Source: Dielma fastidiosa (GTDB lineage Bacteria > Bacillota_I > Bacilli_A > Erysipelotrichales > Erysipelotrichaceae). From it: 64,000 nucleotides of DNA. The DNA is taken from NCBI RefSeq assembly GCF_000313565.1, contig NZ_HE578924.1, positions 170,572 to 234,571 on the forward strand. The letters are read 5' to 3'. A program made the position numbers and the translations under genes. The notes beneath the pieces were generated by a model. It made no database searches. It was not told the DNA's origin and saw nothing but the letters and a program-made list of their open reading frames with translations. Within the stretch, counting starts at the first letter, position 1. Every line of letters begins with the position of its first letter. Below are positions 42,328 to 48,765 of the stretch, one piece after another.

Positions 42328-42504
42328 CTAAAGATTCAGACACATACTTACAAGAAACACCCCAAACAGAATAATTCCTGTCACCGCTAACAGAAAACTA
42401 ATTTCAAACTGTTTTCTATTAGATGGAATATCCTTATAATTAGGCATCAAACAATTTGCTAAGCAAATAAATGTTAGAGCAATCAATCCTATGGCGATTT
42501 CCAT
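42328..42504 (-). CDS. 58-residue small membrane protein
   Basis: MEIAIGLIALTFICLANCLM... then FEISFLLAVTGIILFGVFLVSM: two transmembrane helices with a short polar loop. AAGGAG 7 nt before ATG 42504, preceded by a mini-hairpin and the 45-bp repeated leader. Confidence 0.55.
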   Translation of the reverse strand: MEIAIGLIALTFICLANCLMPNYKDIPSNRKQFEISFLLAVTGIILFGVFLVSMCLNL

Positions 42505-42511
42505 TCATACA

Positions 42512-42573
42512 CTCCTTGCCTTTTACGGCTCTAATTGATATACTTTAGTTGATAATTTGTTAGAGTTATCAAC
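42512..42573 (-). repeat. 45-bp repeated leader, copy 1, with inverted repeat
   Basis: Positions 42512-42556 are identical to 43550-43594. Adjacent is gttgataa...ttatcaac (42548-42555/42566-42573), and the same inverted repeat follows copy 2. It forms the 5' leader of the small membrane-protein gene. Confidence 0.8.
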
Positions 42574-42792
42574 CTTGAGACGCTACACTTTTGTCGGTTA
42601 GAGCGTCTCTTTTTTTGCGTACTGCGCTTTTCAAATACTTTTCTAAGTAACTTGACGGGATGCAGTGTCTTCTAGGTAGTCTAGATTCATCAATGTCGTA
42701 TTCTTCTTTAACTGCTATCATGATTTCACTGGCTCTCGCACGCTTAACTCTGCAACGCTCTTGTATATCTTGTTTGTTAAATAAGTGTCCAT
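42569..42792 (-). pseudogene. small early protein gene broken by a 2-nt duplication
   Basis: Good site (AAGGAG) and ATG 42792, but the frame ends after 24 codons. Removing one AC of ATGGACAC gives an open frame of 73 residues: MDLFNKQDIQERCRVKRARASEIM...LPRRHCIPSSYLEKYL..., a sensible helical DNA-binding-like protein. A tandem AC duplication has probably inactivated it, or expression needs slippage. Confidence 0.5.
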
Positions 42793-42843
42793 AGCATCTG
42801 CTCCTTTCTTTGCTATGTTTATCTACCTTTCACCTTTTAATAA

Positions 42844-42852
42844 TGCTATAAT
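42844..42852 (+). promoter_or_regulatory. extended -10 promoter for the plus-strand early gene
   Basis: TGCTATAAT (42844-42852), 25 bp before the ATG of the following gene. No good -35, as is usual for extended -10 promoters. Confidence 0.6.
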
Positions 42853-42876
42853 TTATTTGGGAAAGGGGGTGAAAAT

Positions 42877-43197
42877 ATGAATGATAAAATCATGGACTTG
42901 CATGATGTGTTCATCGAATTATCAGAAGCTAGTAAATGCGCAATAACTGACGAGGATGCTGTGAAATTAATGCATAAATACGATATTATTTTTGCTGGTG
43001 AAAAACATAATGAAATTAATTCGCTTGAACTTGTGCATACATTGAATGATTACTTTCACATCCATATAGACAACGATGAATTAACAGAACTAATTCCATC
43101 TGTCTGTGATGCAATGAAATTGAAATATCAAGGTATGAAAAGATTAGGTGATGAACAATCCAAAGTGCCTTATTGTTACAAAATTACTCTGTTTTAA
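42877..43197 (+). CDS. acidic plus-strand phage protein, unknown
   Basis: 106 residues, helical and acidic (MNDKIMDLHDVFIELSEASKCAITDEDAVKLMHKYD...). Strong site GGGGGTGA 5 nt before ATG. It reads against all surrounding early genes and overlaps the end of the next gene by 14 bp, so it can be made when the lytic operon is off. Lysogenic expression is likely (inference). Confidence 0.65.
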   Translation: MNDKIMDLHDVFIELSEASKCAITDEDAVKLMHKYDIIFAGEKHNEINSLELVHTLNDYFHIHIDNDELTELIPSVCDAMKLKYQGMKRLGDEQSKVPYCYKITLF

Positions 43198-43543
43198 TTA
43201 ATTCGAGTTTTTTGTCACCTTCAGCAATTGGTGATAAACCACACTTCTTTCTATATTCATTTAGAGTGATTTCACCATTTTCAAACTGTTTTTGATTATC
43301 AGAAACAGTTTTTTTCTTTGTTTTCATCTTACAGCCACCTAGAAAGTCAGCTGTATCAATAAGCAACCGCCGCGCTTGATTGAATGATAAATCATATTTA
43401 TCAATCACATCTACTATTTCACGCATTGCAGCATGACCATTTATAATACCTTTGTATGTGTTTGCTTTTATATTCTTAAGTGACTCCTGGATAAACTCTC
43501 TTCCTTCAGCATTTAACTGATCGAGTGTTTTATTTTCTTGCAT
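43184..43543 (-). CDS. phage early protein, unknown
   Basis: 119 residues (MQENKTLDQLNAEGREFIQESLKNIKANTYKGIINGHAAMREIVDVIDKY...), helical, C-terminal GEITLNEYRKKCGLSPI. AAGGAGG precedes ATG; the leader is the second copy of the 45-bp repeat. Confidence 0.6.
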   Translation of the reverse strand: MQENKTLDQLNAEGREFIQESLKNIKANTYKGIINGHAAMREIVDVIDKYDLSFNQARRLLIDTADFLGGCKMKTKKKTVSDNQKQFENGEITLNEYRKKCGLSPIAEGDKKLELIKTE

Positions 43544-43549
43544 GAGATC

Positions 43550-43611
43550 CTCCTTGCCTTTTACGGCTCTAATTGATATACTTTAGTTGATAATAATGAC
43601 ATGTTATCAAC
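43550..43611 (-). repeat. 45-bp repeated leader, copy 2, with inverted repeat
   Basis: 43550-43594 is identical to 42512-42556; inverted repeat 43586-43593/43604-43611. Forms the 5' leader of the 119-residue protein gene. Confidence 0.8.
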
Positions 43612-43620
43612 TTTGAGATA

Positions 43621-43919
43621 CTAGCTTTCCACGGCTGCGGTATCTCTTTTTTGTTGCTCGGCCGCTTCGATAGCTGCCAATTTTCGAATGCGATTTTCAT
43701 CAATCATCAGATATTTTATAGCTGCTGCTGTTGGTACTTTGTCTTCACATGGCAGCAGCTTCCCACTCTCGATGATTTTCTGCTTTACTTTTTTTTAAGT
43801 TCCAACGCTTTACACGGCCCGCAGTCAAAAAGTATTTGGAAAGTAGCCGTTGATTGCTCAAGTAAATTGAGCACTGTCAATTTTTCCGATGCAGTGTGTA
43901 TCCTCGATTTCTGTGGCAT
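43621..43919 (-). pseudogene. phage early protein gene broken at an A8 run
   Basis: AGGAGG and ATG 43919 are followed by MPQKSRIHTASEKLTVLNLLEQSTATFQILFDCG... and a stop after 44 codons at LKKK. One extra A in the eight-A run (43791-43798) opens the frame to the end: ...VKQKIIESGKLLPCEDKVPTAAAIKYLMIDENRIRKLAAIEAAEQQ. The whole would be 99 residues, possibly DNA-binding. Confidence 0.6.
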
Positions 43920-43933
43920 TATTACACCTCCTT

Positions 43934-44191
43934 TCAAACTTGCAAGCTGTGCATATCTAACTCGAAGTGTTTGCTTAAAGCGAACTTATCGCCTAAAAAA
44001 ATAAGATCTTCTTTAATGCCGAATAATTCACTCAGTCTCCGCAACTCGCTGCCATTAGGGATAGTATTGTAATTTTCCCAATTCCAAACTGTTTTCTCAG
44101 AAACTCCCATGAATTTCGATACTTGTGCTATCGTTAAATTCTTATTTACTCGACAAGCTTTCAATGTAAATGTTGGAGCATTTTTTATCAT
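43934..44191 (-). CDS. Cro-like XRE regulator
   Basis: 85 residues; HTH in FTLKACRVNKNLTIAQVSKFMGVSEKTVWNWENYNTIP. First gene of the leftward early operon; AGGAGG precedes ATG 44191. Divergent from the CI-like repressor, with a consensus promoter in between. An extra copy of the operator half-site lies inside the gene near 43977. Confidence 0.85.
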   Translation of the reverse strand: MIKNAPTFTLKACRVNKNLTIAQVSKFMGVSEKTVWNWENYNTIPNGSELRRLSELFGIKEDLIFLGDKFALSKHFELDMHSLQV

Positions 44192-44210
44192 TAACTCACC
44201 TCCTAGCATC

Positions 44211-44290
44211 ATTATAGTTCGCTTAAAGTTTATTGTCAACTTAAAGTTGTAATTTTTTACTAATTACCATTGATTTAATTTGCTTAAAGT
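44211..44290. promoter_or_regulatory. lysogeny switch: divergent promoters and operators
   Basis: Leftward promoter TTGACA (44234-44239), 17-bp spacer, TATAAT (44211-44216) for the Cro-like gene. Rightward promoter TTGATT-N17-TATAAA for the repressor. CTTAAAGT-type operators at 44221-44229, 44237-44249 (palindrome caacttaaagttg) and 44282-44290 overlap both. Confidence 0.8.
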
Positions 44291-44318
44291 GATATAAAAT
44301 ATATAAGCGAGGTGCTAT

Positions 44319-44933
44319 ATGGAAAATTCAAGAGAAGTATTTGCAAAAAATTTAAGATATCAGTTAATGAAAAATAAAAAAAGCCAAAATGACCTTGCTC
44401 ATGCCATTGGAGTCAGCAAGACTACTATATCTGAATGGCTTTCTGGTAAAAAATATCCAAGAGTAGATAAATTACAAACTATCGCAGACTATTTCGATAT
44501 TTATAGATCAGATTTGACAGATGAAAAACAAGATTTATTGGCAACTAAATTACCAGTATATAAAAATATATCGAGTGATTTTCCCATTATGAATGATACG
44601 AATATCATAGGTACAGAGGACTTTCCGTCAGACTTAACAAAACCAACCGATTACTTTGCGTTATTGGATAATAGCAATACGATGATGCCTTTCAAGGGGA
44701 TACAGCACATTGTAATTGCTAGGAAGCAAAATTATGCAAAAGATGGTGATATTGCAGTTGTATTAATAGATAATGATGATGCTATTATCAGACAAGTAAA
44801 AAAAGAAAAAGACCTTCTAATATTAAAAGCTAAAGATCCTGACATTGAAGATTTGTATTTCACTGAGGAGGCAATGAAAGTACATAACATAAGATTTATA
44901 GGCGTTGTAGAAGTTAGCCGAATCCATTGGTAA
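44319..44933 (+). CDS. CI-like repressor with degenerate S24 domain
   Basis: 204 residues: XRE HTH (about 10-62) then a LexA/CI-type S24 fold (about 75-204). The usual GDSM is replaced by SNTM (Ser to Thr121), the catalytic Lys by Arg158 (AIIRQV), and the cleavage site by IG rather than AG. Self-cleavage may be lost, which would make induction independent of RecA. GAGG site before ATG. Confidence 0.85.
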   Translation: MENSREVFAKNLRYQLMKNKKSQNDLAHAIGVSKTTISEWLSGKKYPRVDKLQTIADYFDIYRSDLTDEKQDLLATKLPVYKNISSDFPIMNDTNIIGTEDFPSDLTKPTDYFALLDNSNTMMPFKGIQHIVIARKQNYAKDGDIAVVLIDNDDAIIRQVKKEKDLLILKAKDPDIEDLYFTEEAMKVHNIRFIGVVEVSRIHW

Positions 44934-44951
44934 CATGAAAAGGAGAACTTT

Positions 44952-45116
44952 TCAGTTCTCCAAGAAATATCTCGAGATAGCATTACTTATAAATTCCTTC
45001 TCAGCATCAGAAAGAACCCTATTTGTTATTATTTCAACAGTTAGTTTACTATAATTGACGGTTATCTGATGACAAAATTCGTTAACGATATACTTAATTT
45101 CTACACAGTGATTCAT
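44952..45116 (-). CDS. 54-residue protein between repressor and integrase, unknown
   Basis: MNHCVEIKYIVNEFCHQITVNYSKLTVEIITNRVLSDAEKEF...; GGAG 5 nt before ATG 45116. Convergent with the repressor. The hairpin GGAGAACT/AGTTCTCC at its 3' end may separate the two. Confidence 0.5.
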   Translation of the reverse strand: MNHCVEIKYIVNEFCHQITVNYSKLTVEIITNRVLSDAEKEFISNAISRYFLEN

Positions 45117-45287
45117 AGTTTCTCCATTCTGGGGTTTGTGGCAACTATAAATACTCGTGACGTCACTATTATATTCTATTGCATTAGGTCATTTTATAAA
45201 ATAGGTAATATATGTAAAATTATATTTATAATCATTTATTTTGCAAATTTAAAAATCACTCCATGCTGCTAACAAGGAGTGAATCTG

Positions 45288-45350
45288 CGATACTACTAAT
45301 ATCGCTGGTACAATAAAAATTTGTTTTGCGAACTAGTTTTTTATTGTACC
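45288..45350. promoter_or_regulatory. inverted repeats upstream of the integrase gene
   Basis: A hairpin gcgata...tatcgc (45288-45306) and a perfect 13-bp inverted repeat ggtacaataaaaa/tttttattgtacc (45307-45319/45338-45350), about 45 bp before the integrase start. Likely regulatory. Confidence 0.6.
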
Positions 45351-45394
45351 CAAATTGTATCAAATTTATATGAATTTAACAAGGAGGGTTTCGT

Positions 45395-46609
45395 ATGATC
45401 GAGAAAGTAAAAGTAAAAGTAAAAACCGGTAAACTTGACAAGGAAGGCAAGCCACTTTATAAAGAAGTCGAAAAATACAGATTCAGATACTACTACACAA
45501 CCATCACGGGACAAAGACGGCAAAAGAATAGCAAACGTTATGATACTATCAAATTGGCTAAAAAAGCTGAAGAAGATTTTATTGCCAACCATTTAAACCA
45601 AACAACAGCAAGTGGAGTAAAATTTTCTACTTTATTAACTATGTACAAAAATGATATGATCAATAACAATGAAGAGACAACCTTAGTAACCAAGATGAGT
45701 AAAATAAAGGGACACATAGAACCTTATTTCAAAGATTTAATGATTGAAAATATTACACCGTTAACTATTAGACAATGGCAAGATACGATGTATTCTAAAG
45801 AATATGTTAAAGAAACCATTAAGCAGAAAGGCAAACCAGATATTAAAGTCATGGCAAAATTCAAAAAGAGTTATCTAATGGAATTACACACTTTGTTAAC
45901 TACTATACTTGAATATGGTGTTACTTATTACGGTTTACTGAAAAATCCAGCTAAAGTACAAGGTAATTTCAAGAGAAAAAAAATTGAAGTTTCAGCAGAT
46001 AAAGATGAAGAAAATTATTTCACAATCGAAGAGTTTAATTTATTTATTAAATTTGTACCAGAAGCATATTCTGACTTCTTTAACTTCATGTATTATACAG
46101 GTTGCCGTCCTGGTGAAGTGTTCGCCCTTACATGGGACAAATACAACGGAAAGTCTATAAATATAAATCAATCTCTAAGCCGTAAAGCATTAAAAGGCGG
46201 ATACATACTAAAAAGCCCTAAAAATGAAGCTTCAATCCGAGTAATTGATTTATCTAAAAATATAATAGAAATTCTCAATAAGAGAAAATTGAAAGAAGAG
46301 AAAAAATACGGCTTCAATGACAACTGGTTTATTTTTGGATCATATAAACCTCTCTCAGAAACCACTATACGAAGAGTTGCGGATAAAGCTATGTTAGCAG
46401 CCAACTTAAAACACATAACACTTCATGGCTTTCGACATTCTCACGCATCTTTGCTTATCAATGGAAATATGAATATTAAATTAATCTCATCAAGATTAGG
46501 ACATTCTAGTGTTACTGAAACTCTTGACACTTATACGCATATGTTTCCAGAACAACGTGAAATTTGTGTTAATTACCTTAATGCTATATTTAATAAATTA
46601 GGCCAGTAA
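45395..46609 (+). CDS. int: prophage integrase, tyrosine recombinase
   Basis: 404 residues: N-terminal AP2-like arm-binding domain (about 1-65), SAM-like core-binding domain (about 65-190), catalytic domain with TGCRPGEV (Arg), LHGFRHSHASLL (HxxR), RLGHSSVTETLDTYTHM (H, Tyr). It lies 100 bp from the right att site, as expected. AGGAGG precedes ATG. Confidence 0.95.
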   Translation: MIEKVKVKVKTGKLDKEGKPLYKEVEKYRFRYYYTTITGQRRQKNSKRYDTIKLAKKAEEDFIANHLNQTTASGVKFSTLLTMYKNDMINNNEETTLVTKMSKIKGHIEPYFKDLMIENITPLTIRQWQDTMYSKEYVKETIKQKGKPDIKVMAKFKKSYLMELHTLLTTILEYGVTYYGLLKNPAKVQGNFKRKKIEVSADKDEENYFTIEEFNLFIKFVPEAYSDFFNFMYYTGCRPGEVFALTWDKYNGKSININQSLSRKALKGGYILKSPKNEASIRVIDLSKNIIEILNKRKLKEEKKYGFNDNWFIFGSYKPLSETTIRRVADKAMLAANLKHITLHGFRHSHASLLINGNMNIKLISSRLGHSSVTETLDTYTHMFPEQREICVNYLNAIFNKLGQ

Positions 46610-46642
46610 AATGACCTTTTTTAATATTTTATGTCTTTTTTT

Positions 46643-46661
46643 AAGACCTAAATAAGACCTA
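46643..46661. promoter_or_regulatory. putative integrase arm-binding site, right
   Basis: AAGACCTAAaTAAGACCT, the partner of 11352-11370. It lies 51 bp from the right core repeat. Confidence 0.55.
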
Positions 46662-46680
46662 GACATTATCAGTATAATAA

Positions 46681-46702
46681 AAACGCCCAGTAAAAGGCGT
46701 TT
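46681..46702 (-). terminator. terminator carried by the prophage, replaces that of ssrA
   Basis: Stem aaacgcc/ggcgttt with 8-nt loop; on the minus strand GGCGTTTTTATT follows. It ends 11 bp from the 3' end of tmRNA, inside the prophage, and also terminates integrase transcription from the other side. Confidence 0.75.
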
Positions 46703-46711
46703 ATTTGTAAC

Positions 46712-46729
46712 TTGGTGGAGCTGGCGGGA
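46712..46729. repeat. attR-type core repeat (right end, within ssrA)
   Basis: ttggtggagctggcggga; contains the CCA end of ssrA, so integration leaves the gene intact. Confidence 0.88.
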
Positions 46730-47092
46730 GTCGAACCCGCGTCCAAAAATAGTTCCTCGTACAGACGTCTACAGTTTATTTCATACTAGTTACTCAGCAA
46801 GTAGCGATGAACAAACTCTTCCTGAGGCGTTTGATGGAATTTTCATGATGCACTTCTCAAACAAAGGTACACCCCTATCCTTTATCTCTTACACCCAAAC
46901 CAAGCCTAAAGGCAAAACCTGATTGGACGGCTGCAAACCAGTTGTTAGGTTAATTAAGCAGCAAAAGCAACTTGACGGTTTCCACCGAATAAGTTTGCTA
47001 AGAAATTTTTTCCAGTTATTTTTTAAGCCTTTACGTAGCGACACGACTGCAGTCTGCACCAAACATATCCCTGTCGAAACCATGACAGCCCC
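46713..47092 (-). ncRNA. ssrA: tmRNA (transfer-messenger RNA)
   Basis: 380 nt. 5' end GGGGCTGTCATGGTTTCGACAGGG (tRNA-like half), 3' end with GGTTCGACTCCCGCCAGCTCCACCA. The tag frame starts with GCA at 46998 and ends with TAA at 46954 giving ANLFGGNRQVAFAA. Rescues stalled ribosomes with SmpB, encoded just upstream. The 3' end is the prophage attachment site. Confidence 0.97.
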
Positions 47093-47108
47093 ATGTTGTT
47101 GCCTACAT

Positions 47109-47136
47109 ATTATAACATAGGCAAGGGTATTTTCAA
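47109..47136 (-). promoter_or_regulatory. ssrA promoter
   Basis: TTGAAA (47131-47136), 16-bp spacer, TATAAT (47109-47114). The -35 lies at the end of smpB, so ssrA has its own promoter. Confidence 0.8.
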
Positions 47137-47137
47137 C

Positions 47138-47587
47138 TTAATAATGACTTCTTAATGCTTTCTCAATTTCACGCTTGGCATCTCGTTCTTTCTCACTGTT
47201 GCGCTTATCATGCAGATCCTTACCTTTCGCAAGGGCAATTTCCACTTTCAAGCGCCCTTTACTCAAGTATACGGACAATGGCACGATCGTATACCCCTTC
47301 AGTTTAACCTTATCCTGAAGCTTTCGAATTTCCGTTTTATGAAGCAATAACTTACGCACCCTTGTTTCATCATGATTGAAACGATTGCCATATTCGTAAG
47401 GGGAAATATGCATTTCCTTAACAAATGCTTCATTGCCGGAAAAACTGATATATGAATCCTTCAGCTGGACATGGCCCAGTCTTACCGATTTAATTTCCGT
47501 TCCCTGCAGCACAATGCCGGCCTCATAGCGATCCTCAATGAAATAATCATGACGTGCCTTACGATTCTCTGCAATTAATTTCCCCAT
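47138..47587 (-). CDS. smpB: SsrA-binding protein SmpB
   Basis: 149 residues, complete: RKARHDYFIEDRYEAGIVLQGTEIKSVRLGHVQLKDSYI and GRLKVEIALAKGKDLHDKRNSEKERDAKREIEKAL, the full family pattern and length. Delivers tmRNA to the ribosome A site. Sits next to ssrA. Confidence 0.97.
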   Translation of the reverse strand: MGKLIAENRKARHDYFIEDRYEAGIVLQGTEIKSVRLGHVQLKDSYISFSGNEAFVKEMHISPYEYGNRFNHDETRVRKLLLHKTEIRKLQDKVKLKGYTIVPLSVYLSKGRLKVEIALAKGKDLHDKRNSEKERDAKREIEKALRSHY

Positions 47588-47601
47588 ACTCTCAACTCCT
47601 T

Positions 47602-48765
47602 TTAATAAATAATTTCGAACTGATCATTCATGATCTCATTCACAGCATCTATGAACAGCTGACGGGTTATCGTCTGTCCTGCATAGCCATTTAAACCATG
47701 CTGGGAAGCCAGTTCATCTGTATAATCTTTTAATAAATAAGACTTAAACTTGGTAAAAACCGGTTCAAAATGCGTGACTGTCGGATAGAATTTCACATTT
47801 TCAATGCTGATTGCACCTGTCTCACCATTTTTTCTGATTGACCAGGATGCCATACCGCCCAGCATATTTAAATCACCATCCTGAGCCGACATAAAATTTC
47901 CCAGTGAATAAATCACCAGCGTCTGATTGCCATTCTTACCTTCAACCCACTCCATTGGCTGAATGACATGCGGATGCTCACCAATCACCACAGCAACCCC
48001 TAGATCAGCAAGCAGCTGTGCGAAATATCTTTGCTCCTCACTGGGTATCGTAGAATATTCGATTCCCCAATGCATAGAAACAAGAATCGCGTCACATTTG
48101 CCCTGCAGAGCCTCAACATCCTCACGAAGCCGCTCTTCACTGTAAATATTCACTAAATAATCTTTACCCTCAGGCAAGGGTATGCCATTGGTACCATAAG
48201 TATAACCTAAAACACCAAATTTTACACCATTTCTTTCGATGAATTTATCCTGATAACGCTCCTCTTCAGTCCGATTCAAACCCGTTGTTACAATTTCAGG
48301 ATACTGTTCCCAAAAATTTTCAGAACTGATGATACCTTCCTCGAATTTATCCATTGAATGATTGCTGCTGGAGGCAATCCAGTCAAAGCCGGTATTAACC
48401 AGCGCCGTACCAATCTCCTGCGGTGAGTTAAACATCGGATAATGACTTAATCCCAGCTCAGTGCCGCCCAATATCGTTTCCTGATTGATATAAGCAACAT
48501 CAGCCGCCTGTACATAGGGCTTGATTTCCTCATACAGTTCATCAAATTCATAGCCCTGATGCCGAACCTCAGAATCATAATAAATAGCGCCATGAATCAG
48601 ATTGTCCCCTACCGCTATAAAATCAACAACACGATCAGGCTTTGGTTCTGCTATTGGTGTTTCTGCCTCAGGTTCCTTTATTTCAGGAACATCTATGGGT
48701 TCCTCAGCCTTGCTGCAGCCACTCAGCATCAAGAACGCTGAAAGAATTACAATAAGCTTCTTCAT
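47602..48765 (-). CDS. CapA-family lipoprotein (poly-gamma-glutamate synthesis/metallophosphatase fold)
   Basis: 387 residues. Lipobox LMLSGC, Pro/Glu linker, then CapA fold: FIAVGDNLIHGAIYYD, AYINQETILGG, SSNHSMDKFEEG, SMHWGIEYSTIPSEEQRYFAQLLADLGVAVVIGEHPHVIQP, LGNFMSAQ. Related proteins act in poly-gamma-glutamate capsule or as cell-surface hydrolases. Starts 4 bp inside the rnr stop. Confidence 0.88.
   Translation of the reverse strand: MKKLIVILSAFLMLSGCSKAEEPIDVPEIKEPEAETPIAEPKPDRVVDFIAVGDNLIHGAIYYDSEVRHQGYEFDELYEEIKPYVQAADVAYINQETILGGTELGLSHYPMFNSPQEIGTALVNTGFDWIASSSNHSMDKFEEGIISSENFWEQYPEIVTTGLNRTEEERYQDKFIERNGVKFGVLGYTYGTNGIPLPEGKDYLVNIYSEERLREDVEALQGKCDAILVSMHWGIEYSTIPSEEQRYFAQLLADLGVAVVIGEHPHVIQPMEWVEGKNGNQTLVIYSLGNFMSAQDGDLNMLGGMASWSIRKNGETGAISIENVKFYPTVTHFEPVFTKFKSYLLKDYTDELASQHGLNGYAGQTITRQLFIDAVNEIMNDQFEIIY

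Larger units (their letters stand above)
41566..43567 (-). repeat. family of mini-hairpins just upstream of ribosome-binding sites
   Basis: Five tiny hairpins occur just 5' of early-gene start sites: 41566-41576 (gcctttaaggc on the minus strand), 41753-41764 (accttataaggt), 42189-42200, 42518-42529 and 43556-43567 (gccgtaaaaggc). Four are followed at once by AAGG- or AAGGGG-type sites; at 41566-41576 a few nt intervene. They could modulate translation. Confidence 0.55.
11219..46729. mobile_element. complete siphovirus-type prophage integrated in ssrA
   Basis: About 35.5 kb, bounded by the 18-bp att repeat (one mismatch). It carries integrase, lysogeny switch, replication, packaging, HK97-type head, non-contractile tail and lysis modules in standard order. 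Late genes read on the minus strand. Only small early genes and the E1-like gene carry frame disruptions, so it may still be inducible. Confidence 0.93.

Noticed and set aside
42548-42616. Hairpin plus T7 on the plus strand near 42600 (and a similar one near 43640) as terminators
   Set aside because: No plus-strand gene ends there, and both stems lie within minus-strand coding frames; they may be by-products.
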